Source: an uncultured Oscillibacter sp. (GTDB lineage Bacteria > Bacillota_A > Clostridia > Oscillospirales > Oscillospiraceae). Taken from it: a DNA stretch of 9,762 nt. The notes under the pieces are model-generated. The model saw only the letters and a program-made list of their open reading frames with translations, did no database searches and was not told the origin of the DNA. Positions 1 to 7,000 of this stretch are shown here, piece by piece. A program made the position numbers and the translations under genes. Position 1 is the stretch's first letter, and the number at the start of each line of letters is the position of its first letter. The stretch covers positions 1-9,762 of the forward strand of contig CAQVQZ010000074.1 of the NCBI GenBank assembly GCA_948902155.1, in the 5' to 3' direction.

Positions 1-169
1 CGTTTCATGCTCCTATTTTACTGCTTTTTCTCCCTTTGTCTATCTTTAGTTTGAAAACACCCTCTAGCACATCGATTGGCGCAAAAATCTCTCGCCCTTG
101 GGCATTCTGCCATTTATCAAACAAGACCTGAAAGACGAAAACTGACCGGGCAAGAAAGGAATGGTCTTT
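1..169. other. Left-edge intergenic region, possible divergent gene start
   Basis: No gene is supported here. The stretch is clearly richer in A and T than the coding DNA to its right. On the minus strand an AGGAG lies at 14-10, followed after a single base by an ATG at 8-6. That gap is too short for normal initiation, so a divergent gene may start at or just beyond the left edge, but only a few bases are visible. I found no convincing -35/-10 pair on either strand. The promoter of the fusion gene at 170 is therefore either weak, of another sigma class, or not visible to me. Confidence 0.3.
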
Positions 170-172
170 TTG
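155..172 (+). promoter_or_regulatory. Ribosome binding site favouring a TTG start at 170
   Basis: AAAGGA at 155-160 directly abuts the ATG at 161, leaving no spacer, so it cannot serve that ATG well. It lies 9 bases before the in-frame TTG at 170. Starting at the TTG gives a protein beginning MKAGLLTF, which matches the usual N-terminus of pyruvyl transferase-domain proteins (M-K-x-G-x-L-T-F). The ATG at 161 would only add three residues (M, V, F). The choice rests on spacing and family resemblance. Confidence 0.6.
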
Positions 173-2464
173 AAAGCGGGACTTCTCACCTTTTACCACC
201 TGCACCACTACGGGGCGCTGCTCCAGGCCGTCGCAACCCAGCGGGCCCTGTCGTCCCTGGGCTGGGACTGCGAGACCATCGACTATTTCGTCAACCAGGA
301 CAACCGCATCCTCAAGCCCCCCACCTCCCCCGGCCGGGCGGCGAACGACGCCCACAGCGCCCTCCACTACCGGGCCCTGCGAAAGCGCTGGCTTCGCTTC
401 GAGGCGTTCTCCCAGGCCCACCTGCGCCTGACCTCCCGCCATTATGAGAGCCTGGAGGACCTGCGTCAGGCGAAGCTGCCCTATGACCTCCTGATCTCCG
501 GCAGCGACCAGATCTGGAACCCCGTCATCTTCCCCGACGGCCATTTCGACCCCGTCTTCTTCGGAGCCTTCTCCCCCCTGCGGAAAATCGCCTACGCCCC
601 CTCCTTCGGCGTGCCTCACGTCCCCGACGGGATGGAGGCGGAGCTGAAGGGCTATCTCGAAAGCTTCTCCCATCTCTCCGTCCGGGAGCGCCAGGGCCGG
701 GAGATCGTCCGGGAGACCGCCGGGCGGGAGGCGGCGGTGGTGCTGGACCCTACCCTGCTGCTGACGGCGGAGAAATGGTCCGCCCTGGCGGCGGAGCCGC
801 CCCTGGCGGCGGGAAAGTATATCCTCTGCTACTGCATCGCCGCCCCCGGCCCCCTGGAGCCCTACATCCAGCGCCTGTCTGAGGAATCCGGCCTGCCGGT
901 CCTCCAGCTCTGCGGCGCCCGCCGCCGGGTCCACCCCAAGGCGAAGCTCATCCTGGACGCGGGCCCGGCGGAGTTCCTGAGCCTGTTCCAGAACGCCGCC
1001 TATGTCTGCACAAACTCCTTCCACGGCACTGTTTTTTCCGTCCAGTTCCAGCGCCCCTTCTTCACCAGCGTGGCCCCCGCCGAGCTGGCGGAGCCGGAGA
1101 GCTCCCGGACCTTCAGCCTCCTCAGCCGCCTGGGCCTGACGGAGCGCATCGTGGGCAAGGGGGACACGGCGGACCTCTACCAGCTCCCCGACTGGCCCGA
1201 GGCGGCAAAGCGCCTGGAAGCCGCCCGCCAGAACTCCATGGCCTACCTGAAAGCCGCCCTGTCGGACGAGCCCTATCAGGAGGAGGCCGCCACCCCCGCC
1301 GGACCCTCCCCCCTCCTGGCGGACCGGACCCACTGCACCGGCTGTTCCGCCTGCCGGAACGCCTGCCCCAAAGACGCCATCGCCATGTGCCGGGACAAAG
1401 AGGGCTTCGCCTTCCCTACGGTAGACCCTGAAAAATGCGTCCACTGCGGCGTCTGCACGGCGGTCTGCCCCATGCTGCGCGCCCGGGAGCCCCAGCCCCT
1501 GCCCGCCGCCTTTGCCGCCTGGAACCGGGACGCGGACGTCCGGCGGGACTCCACCTCCGGCGGAGCCTTCTCCGCCCTGGCGGACTACGTGCTGGAGGGC
1601 GGCGGCGTGGTCTTGGGCGCGGCCCTGGACGGCCGGCAGCACCTCCGGCACATCGCCTGCTTCCGGAAGGAGGACCTGTGGCGCCTCCGGGGGGCCAAGT
1701 ACGTCCAGAGCGACATCGACGGCGTGTTCCGGGAGGTCAAGAAATACCTGGAGACCCGCCAGGTCCTCTTTTCCGGCACTCCCTGCCAGGTGGACGGCCT
1801 TTACCGCTACCTGGGCGGACGTCCGGAGAACCTCACCACCTGCGACCTGGTCTGTCATGGCGTCCCCTCCCCCGGCGTGTGGGAGGACATGGCCCGCCGC
1901 ATCGAGAAGAAGCGGGGCCGGGAGCTCCAGACCGTGCGCTTCCGCAACAAAGTGGAGGGCTGGAAAAACAGCCATTTCACCGCCGTCTACGACGACGGCA
2001 CCGTGGACACCCACCCCCTCTTTGAGACGGAGTATGGCCGGGCCTTTGGCCGGGCGCTGTTTCTCCGTCCCTGCTGCTACCGCTGCCCTTACGCCTGCAT
2101 GAACCGCCCCGGCGACTTCACCCTGGGGGACCTCTGGGGCCTCCGCCCGGACGAGCTGCCGGAGCAGCAGACGAAGGGCGTCAGCCTCCTGCTGGTAAAC
2201 AGCTCCCACGGGAGCCACATCTTCGACCAGCTCCGCCTGAGCCGTCAGCCCTTCCCGGTGGAGCGGGCCATCGCGGGAAACCCCCGCCTGGCCTCCCCCA
2301 CTGCCCAGCCGCCGGACCGCCCCGCCTTCTTCGCGGCCTACGCCCTGGAGTCCTTCGACCAGGTAGCGGACCGCTTCTGCGCCCTGCCCCCTCTTCCGGT
2401 CCGTGCCGTAGGAAAAGTCCTCTCCCCGGCGGTAAAAACAAAACTCCGGAGGATCGTCAAATAA
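170..2464 (+). CDS. Fusion of polysaccharide pyruvyl transferase, 4Fe-4S ferredoxin and FrhB-like domains
   Basis: This 764-residue protein (numbered from the TTG at 170) has three parts. Residues 1 to about 330 form a polysaccharide pyruvyl transferase domain: LLTF near the N-terminus, SGSDQIWNP at 110-118, DPTLLL from 193 and TNSFHGT with the conserved His at 285. The family transfers pyruvyl groups, usually from phosphoenolpyruvate, to cell-surface sugars. Residues about 385-435 hold two 4Fe-4S motifs, CTGCSACRNACP from 389 and CVHCGVCTAVCP from 423. Residues about 450-720 are FrhB-like: GTPCQ with Cys539, a CDLVCHG motif with Cys558 and Cys562, Cys635/636/639/643, then GDFTLGDLWG. FrhB proteins normally pass electrons through iron-sulfur clusters and flavin. 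I see no signal peptide or membrane segment, so it is probably cytoplasmic and acts on a lipid-linked glycan or precursor. Such domains also occur as separate neighbouring genes in polysaccharide loci. It stands alone here, followed by a terminator. An ATG at 161 is the alternative start. The substrate is unknown. Confidence 0.9.
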   Translation: MKAGLLTFYHLHHYGALLQAVATQRALSSLGWDCETIDYFVNQDNRILKPPTSPGRAANDAHSALHYRALRKRWLRFEAFSQAHLRLTSRHYESLEDLRQAKLPYDLLISGSDQIWNPVIFPDGHFDPVFFGAFSPLRKIAYAPSFGVPHVPDGMEAELKGYLESFSHLSVRERQGREIVRETAGREAAVVLDPTLLLTAEKWSALAAEPPLAAGKYILCYCIAAPGPLEPYIQRLSEESGLPVLQLCGARRRVHPKAKLILDAGPAEFLSLFQNAAYVCTNSFHGTVFSVQFQRPFFTSVAPAELAEPESSRTFSLLSRLGLTERIVGKGDTADLYQLPDWPEAAKRLEAARQNSMAYLKAALSDEPYQEEAATPAGPSPLLADRTHCTGCSACRNACPKDAIAMCRDKEGFAFPTVDPEKCVHCGVCTAVCPMLRAREPQPLPAAFAAWNRDADVRRDSTSGGAFSALADYVLEGGGVVLGAALDGRQHLRHIACFRKEDLWRLRGAKYVQSDIDGVFREVKKYLETRQVLFSGTPCQVDGLYRYLGGRPENLTTCDLVCHGVPSPGVWEDMARRIEKKRGRELQTVRFRNKVEGWKNSHFTAVYDDGTVDTHPLFETEYGRAFGRALFLRPCCYRCPYACMNRPGDFTLGDLWGLRPDELPEQQTKGVSLLLVNSSHGSHIFDQLRLSRQPFPVERAIAGNPRLASPTAQPPDRPAFFAAYALESFDQVADRFCALPPLPVRAVGKVLSPAVKTKLRRIVK

Positions 2465-2505
2465 TACAATTCGTATAATATTAAGAGACAATACAAAACG
2501 TATAA
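2463..2505. repeat. AT-rich 16-bp direct repeat pair, 27-bp period
   Basis: AATACAATTCGTATAA at 2463-2478 recurs as AATACAAAACGTATAA at 2490-2505, matching at 14 of 16 positions. The first copy starts inside the stop codon of the fusion gene and the second runs into the left arm of the terminator. The island is very AT-rich within GC-rich DNA and contains TATAAT-like sequence, but I found no matching -35 on either strand. Its function is unknown. It could be a protein-binding site, a repeat relic or an A-tract that helps the terminator. Confidence 0.55.
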
Positions 2506-2543
2506 CCCCCTGCGGCCAGCCAACGCGGCCCGCAGGGGGTTTT
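2504..2543 (+). terminator. Rho-independent terminator of the pyruvyl transferase fusion gene
   Basis: A perfect 12-bp stem pairs AACCCCCTGCGG (2504-2515) with CCGCAGGGGGTT (2530-2541), with a 14-base loop and a short T run ending at 2543. It begins 39 bases after the stop codon. The T run is short on the plus strand, but the very stable GC stem compensates. Confidence 0.8.
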
Positions 2544-2598
2544 CCAGTCTCCGAAAGAATTTCCCCGGTCCCATATAATCCCGGCACACGCAGAAGAA

Positions 2599-2632
2599 GG
2601 GGCGGCTAATAGCCGCCCCTACATTCCGGTCC
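2599..2632. repeat. Palindromic intergenic repeat unit, copy 1
   Basis: A perfect 9-bp stem, GGGGCGGCT (2599-2607) with AGCCGCCCC (2611-2619), has a 3-base AAT loop and is followed by TACATTCCGGTCC to 2632. The same architecture recurs at 9119-9151, where the stem sequence differs but still pairs, and the tail matches at 14 of 15 positions over 2618-2632. A stem-only copy lies at 8833-8851. Three copies in under 10 kb, all intergenic, point to a REP-like dispersed family. I recall similar GC hairpins in Oscillospiraceae genomes, but that is memory and not shown here. Confidence 0.7.
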
Positions 2633-2663
2633 TACAGCAAAAGGTCTGGTTGGGATATCAGTG

Positions 2664-2787
2664 TCATTTGGTCCTGCGCACCATCGTCTTGGCCCCCTTC
2701 GCAAAGGGGGCTGTCGCCGCCGAAGGCGGTGACTGAGGGCTTCCCTCTCTCGGTACTGCGCCGCAACACCTGGAGAAGGAAACCCTC
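2664..2787. repeat. Composite repeat block with three nested inverted repeats
   Basis: The segment 2664-2691 matches 8952-8979 at 22 of 28 positions, including an identical CCATCGTCTTG core (2681-2691). It is followed by a perfect 8-bp hairpin, GCCCCCTT/AAGGGGGC, with a CGCA loop (2692-2711). Next comes an 8-bp stem with one G-U pair around a GAA loop (2714-2732). Last is a long imperfect inverted repeat, 2735-2749 with 2773-2787, mismatched at two positions. No transposase or clean terminal repeat is visible, so calling it a MITE would go beyond the evidence. Confidence 0.6.
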
Positions 2788-2852
2788 CGTCGACCTGCTC
2801 TGCATCCCCCGGAACGGAAAACCCCTTCCGAAACCAAATGCCATTTCCCATT

Positions 2853-3878
2853 TCAGCTCACCGCCGTCTCCGAAAGAAACCAAAGCGGCGCGCCATCATG
2901 CCGGCTGGGAGACAGCTCGTCCAAAATCAATTCCAAATCCCAGGGAATCAAACTCCGGTCCTGACTGGCCGGGTCCGCCACCAGAATCTCCCCACTGAGG
3001 GTCGTCCCCCGCAGGAGGATAAAATGCCCTCCCTTGGTAAAATGCCCCTTGGTCATCAGTGCCACCGCCAGCTCCCCGGCGGAGAGCCGTTCATAGATTT
3101 CCTCGTCCTCCACGGCCTCCAGGTCCACAGACTCACACCTCAGCCCGTAAAGCTCCGCCACTCCCTGCACAATGGAGAGATACGACCCATGGCTCTTGCA
3201 CCAGTGTCCCTGCTTCACACAGAGCCGTGCCATGTCCTCCGGGTCCACGGCCTCCCCGGTCAGCGTCGAAACCGCCATGGCCAACGCAGTAGGCCCGCAC
3301 CCATGGGTCCGAAGGGGGTCGGTGCCGTACATCTGCCCCTCCCTGGCCTCGTCGGTCTGGTTGAAGTACACCACGTCCACCCCGCCGCCGGTAAGGTAAA
3401 ACAGGTCCTCCCGCTCCACCAGGTCGCTGATCAGCGGGTTCAGGATGTCCCTGGGCGGCGCGATCTCCGGCTGGGCCAGAACAGACTCCTCTTCCACCGG
3501 CGGCATCTCCTCCGCCGGAGGCGGCGCGGAAACCTCCTCCATCCACTCCCGGAGCCCCTGCCGGGCCGCGCCCACCCGTTCCGCCAGGGCGGCGGCGGCC
3601 TGCCCGGCCCCGCCGGCGGCGGCGGACCCGGCGCTGCAGACCGCGTCCCAGGCGGCGTGCCCCGCCCGGCGCACGGGCGCGACGATCTCCTCGTAAAGCT
3701 CCGGCTCGAAATGCCGGCAGGCCAGCAGCTCCACTCCCCCCACGCAGGCCAGGGCCAGCAGGGCGGCGGCGGCGTAGGGGACCCACCGGGGCAGTTGTTT
3801 TCGTTTTTTCGGCTTCCGGGGGAGGGGCCCATAGAGCGCTTCCAGCTCCCGGAGGTCCTGGGGGTCCAAATCGAGCAT
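2853..3878 (-). CDS. Membrane-anchored C39-like cysteine peptidase domain protein
   Basis: The protein has 341 residues. The start is the ATG at 3878, with AGGAG 7 bases upstream; a longer reading frame to 3950 would cover the promoter. It has a charged N-terminus (KPKKRK at 22-27), one membrane segment at about 34-54, an Ala/Gly-rich and Pro/Glu-rich linker to about 145, then a papain-like C39 domain. The domain shows YFNQ (candidate oxyanion Gln174), HGCGPTALAMA with the candidate nucleophile Cys194, KGGHFILLRG with His285 and ADPAS with Asp302, so the catalytic set looks complete. The topology is probably N-terminus inside with the domain outside, by the positive-inside rule. C39 peptidases of ABC transporters cut bacteriocin leaders. 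This one lacks transporter domains and belongs to the broader C39-like group, whose substrates are mostly unknown. It shares a strand with the SLH gene but has its own promoter. A wall or surface-protein processing role is only a guess. Confidence 0.88.
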   Translation of the reverse strand: MLDLDPQDLRELEALYGPLPRKPKKRKQLPRWVPYAAAALLALACVGGVELLACRHFEPELYEEIVAPVRRAGHAAWDAVCSAGSAAAGGAGQAAAALAERVGAARQGLREWMEEVSAPPPAEEMPPVEEESVLAQPEIAPPRDILNPLISDLVEREDLFYLTGGGVDVVYFNQTDEAREGQMYGTDPLRTHGCGPTALAMAVSTLTGEAVDPEDMARLCVKQGHWCKSHGSYLSIVQGVAELYGLRCESVDLEAVEDEEIYERLSAGELAVALMTKGHFTKGGHFILLRGTTLSGEILVADPASQDRSLIPWDLELILDELSPSRHDGAPLWFLSETAVS

Positions 3879-3920
3879 AGCGAGTCTCCTAAAGGGCGGC
3901 GTGTTCGGTGTCTTTTTCTT

Positions 3921-3950
3921 ACTATAGCACACCCTCCCGCCTCCCCGCAA
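3921..3950 (-). promoter_or_regulatory. Extended -10 promoter for the C39-like peptidase
   Basis: On the minus strand TATAGT lies at 3926-3921, directly preceded by TGC, which makes an extended -10. A partial -35, TTGCGG, lies at 3950-3945 with an 18-base spacer. Transcription would start near 3914, giving a leader of about 36 bases before the ATG at 3878, which includes the AGGAG at 3890-3886. This supports separate transcription from the SLH gene. Confidence 0.65.
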
Positions 3951-3980
3951 GGCCGGTTTTCCCTGGAAGAAAATATTGAC

Positions 3981-4016
3981 AGCAAAAAGCGGGGCCGTCC
4001 ATTCGGACGGCCCCGC
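3981..4016 (-). terminator. Rho-independent terminator of the SLH protein gene
   Basis: A perfect 12-bp stem, GCGGGGCCGTCC (3989-4000) with GGACGGCCCCGC (4005-4016), closes a 4-base loop. On the minus strand it is followed by TTTTT (3988-3984) and more T-rich sequence. It lies 12 bases beyond the SLH gene stop codon and upstream of the peptidase promoter, so it separates the two minus-strand genes. Confidence 0.92.
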
Positions 4017-4028
4017 GAACGCGAATCC

Positions 4029-7000
4029 TTACCGGGTGTAATTCCGCATCCGCCACACGATGGCGGAGACCTGTCCCCGTGTCAGGGTGTTGGAGGGGCG
4101 GAAGGTGCTGGTGCCGTTGTTGAAGTAACCCTCGACGATGCCCGCCGCGTTCAGCGCCTGGACATAGACGTCGGCGGTGTCGGTGAAAGGCTTGACGCTG
4201 GAGAGGTTGTTGATGTCCAGCTTCAGGGCCCCGGCGGCCAGCTGGGCCACCTGGAGCCGGGTGATGGGCCCGGCGAGGTTGACGTTGCTGCGGGTGACCA
4301 GCCCGTCGCTCTGGGCCTTGGCCAGATACCCGCTGAACGCGCCGCCGCCGTTGACGGGGGCCTGCTCGGAGTACCCGGCGGCCAGCATGATGAGCTTCAG
4401 CGCCGCGCCGTAGGTGATGGTGCTGTCTGGCTTGAAGGTGCCGTCGGCGTAGCCGTCGATGACGGAGGCGTCCGCCAGCTCCGTGACGTACTTATAGCAC
4501 CAGGTAGCCGTAGTGATGTCCTTGAACTCCTTCCGGCTGTTCAGCACGCCCATGGAGAACATGCCGGAGGCGATGGCCGTACCGCTGGCGTTCAGGGCCA
4601 CATAGGGGATCTCCACCGGCCCGGTGTAGTTGGAGGCGGGGACGAAGCGGAGCTGCCCCAGCTGCTGGGTCCCGTTGTTGTAGCCGTAGGCCGTGGTGGT
4701 GTTGGCCATGGTGACGGTGCCCGTGCCCACGTAGATCAGCCCCACATTGGCGGCGGGGAGCTTCAGAAGTTGGATGCCGCTGGGGGTGGTGCCGGTGGCG
4801 GCGGAGACCGCTGCGGCGATGGAGGACGCCGGGAAGGTAACGGTGGTGTTCTTGGGCGTGGGCCCGTAGACCTCGGACACCGCCTTGCTAGTGACGCTGA
4901 TGAGGATGCCCCCCGTGACGGACTGCCCGCCGGCGCCGTAGGCGGTGAAGGGGATGGAGGCGCAGTAGTTCACGCCGCTGGGCACATAGGTCAGCTCCGA
5001 CAGGGCGTACTCGCTGGGAGACGCGGGGCTGAGGTAGAAGTTCCGGCTGCGGTTGGAAGCGGTGATCTGCTCCCGTGCGGAGGACCCGTAGCGGCTGGCG
5101 CTGTAGTAGTTGTAGTACAGGCTCCCGGCGGCGGGCACGTCGCCCAGGGTCACGTACTGCAAGGTCCCGCTGGGATAGACGCTCTTATAGAACCGGGCCA
5201 GGTCGTTGGCGTTGATCTGCACGTTGGTCCCGGCGGTGACGGCGTACCGGACGCTGCCCAGAAGGTTCGAAGAGGCGCTGACGCCGCCCGCCGGGGTGAT
5301 GACCAGGGTTCCGTCCACAGACCGGGAGCCGGAGCCGTAGGCCGTGAAGGGCAGGACCACCTTCCCGCTGGTGAAGGAGCTGGCGGCGGCGAAGGTCAGG
5401 TCGTTCAGGGCGTAATCTCCCCGCTCCGCATCGTTGGCGTTGTAGTAGAACCGCGCGTCGTGGAGGCTGCTGCGGGAGAAGGCGTTGGAATAGCTGGTGT
5501 TGTACCCGGTGTAGAGGGTTCCGTAGGAGTCCGGGAACTGGGTGGACGTGGGATTGTCAAAGACCACGTATTCCAAACTGTAGCTGCTGTAGGTATCCCG
5601 GAAGAAGTCGTCGAACTTCACCCGGTCGAAGTTCACCGTGCGGCCGGGGGTGACGGTGTAGGTGATGTCGCCGCCCGCGCTGCTGCTGACCACCAGCTTC
5701 AGCGTACCCTCCTCGTAGTCGTTGTTGTCGTAGTAGGCCCGGAAGGGCATCGTGAGGGTGCTCTTGTCCTTGGCGTTGGCGTCGGGCCGGAAGTAGACGC
5801 TGCCGATGGAATAGCTGTTGTAGATCGAGGACCCGTTGAAGAACTGGGTCTGCTTGAAGGTCAGGTCGCTGCGGGTGAGGGCGACGTTTCCGGCGTAGAG
5901 CTTGCCGGGGAAGCTGGCGTAGTCGCTGCCCGCCTCGAAGGCCACGTACTTGATGGTCCGGTTGGTGCCGGACATGGTCTGATAGGCCCGGGTGAAATCG
6001 CTGGCCACGAAGCTGACGGAGCCGCCGGGGGCCGCCTCATAGGTGATGGTGTTGGCGGTGCTGGTGACGTTGATGCGGAGGATGCCCTCCTCATACTCGC
6101 TGCTGCTGCCATCGTAATAGGCCCGGAAGGGGATGGAGATGCTGGCGCCCTCCTTGGCGTTCCGGTCCGCCTGGAAGCTCAGGTCCTCCAGGGCGTAATC
6201 CCCGTCCCGGCTGTCGGTGTAGTAGAACCAGGTCTTGCTGTGGGTCAGGTCCGACAGCTCCAGGTCGGTGTTGCGCACGTAGAGCCGCCCGGCGAAGTTC
6301 TTATAGCTGTCCGGCGCGTTGAAGGACACGGCGCTGATGGTCCGGTTGTTGTACTCGGACAGGGCGCGGTACACGTCGTTGAAGTCGGTCTTGTCCAGAC
6401 GGGTGGTGCCGCCGGGGGCCACGTTGACGGTAACGGTGTCCTGGGACCCGTTTTTGTCGATCAGGATGCGCAGGGTGCCCTCGGCGTAATCGTCCCGGCT
6501 GTAGTAGGCCCAGAAGGGGATCTCCAGCTCGTCGCCGTCCCTGGCGTTGCTGGAAGCCCGGAAGATCAGGTCATCCAAGGCGTAGTCGCCGTAGCTGGAG
6601 CCGGTGTAGTTGAACTGCTCCCGGGACAGCTCGTTCCGGCTGAAGTCGGAGTGCCCCGCGGCGCTGATCTTGCCCGCGAAGGAGGTATAGTCGCTGTTGG
6701 GATCAAATTCCACATAGCGGATGGTCCGGCTGGAGTTGGCGACGTCCTGATAAGCCTCGTTGAAGTCGCTGCGGTTGAAGGTGACGGAGCCGCCGGGGGC
6801 CACCCGGTAGAGGACTTCGCCCTCCTCCCCGTCCGCGTCGATGCGGATGCGGAGGGTGCCGTCGTAGTAGTTGTTGCTGTTGTAGTAGACCCGGAAGGTC
6901 ATGGTCAGCTCGTCGCCGTTCTTAGCGCCCCGCTCCGCCCGGAAGTTCACGGTGTCCAGGGCGTAGTCGCCGCCGTAGCGGTCGTTGGTGATGTAGAAGC

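Larger units (their letters stand above)
2544..2852. other. Gene-free, hairpin-rich intergenic region A
   Basis: No coding sequence is supported between the terminator and the stop codon of the peptidase gene. The stretch is a chain of inverted repeats. In order they are: a palindromic unit with a CATTCCGGTCC tail (2599-2632), a block shared with region B (2664-2691), an 8-bp hairpin (2692-2711), a second hairpin with one G-U pair (2714-2732) and a long imperfect inverted repeat (2735-2787). The minus strand has no hairpin followed by a T run after the peptidase stop, so transcription of that gene may end in this structured RNA. Short open frames here are low-complexity and lack ribosome binding sites. 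Confidence 0.6.

Noticed and set aside
1..160. Clear promoter for the fusion gene
   Set aside because: TTGAAA at 52-57 has no -10 at a suitable distance, and TATCAA at 115-120 has no -35, so neither is called.
5..2587. A minus-strand open frame of 860 codons
   Set aside because: It is codon-aligned antisense to the pyruvyl transferase fusion gene and is explained by the same codon bias. It has no ribosome binding site and no recognisable domain.
2591..2787. CRISPR array
   Set aside because: The repeats are hairpin modules of differing sequence, without equal spacers or regular period, and no cas genes are present.
2606..2883. Minus-strand frames downstream of the peptidase gene
   Set aside because: They translate the hairpin repeats. 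A similar tail (GPECRG) appears in translation of region B because the DNA repeat is shared, not because of a protein family.
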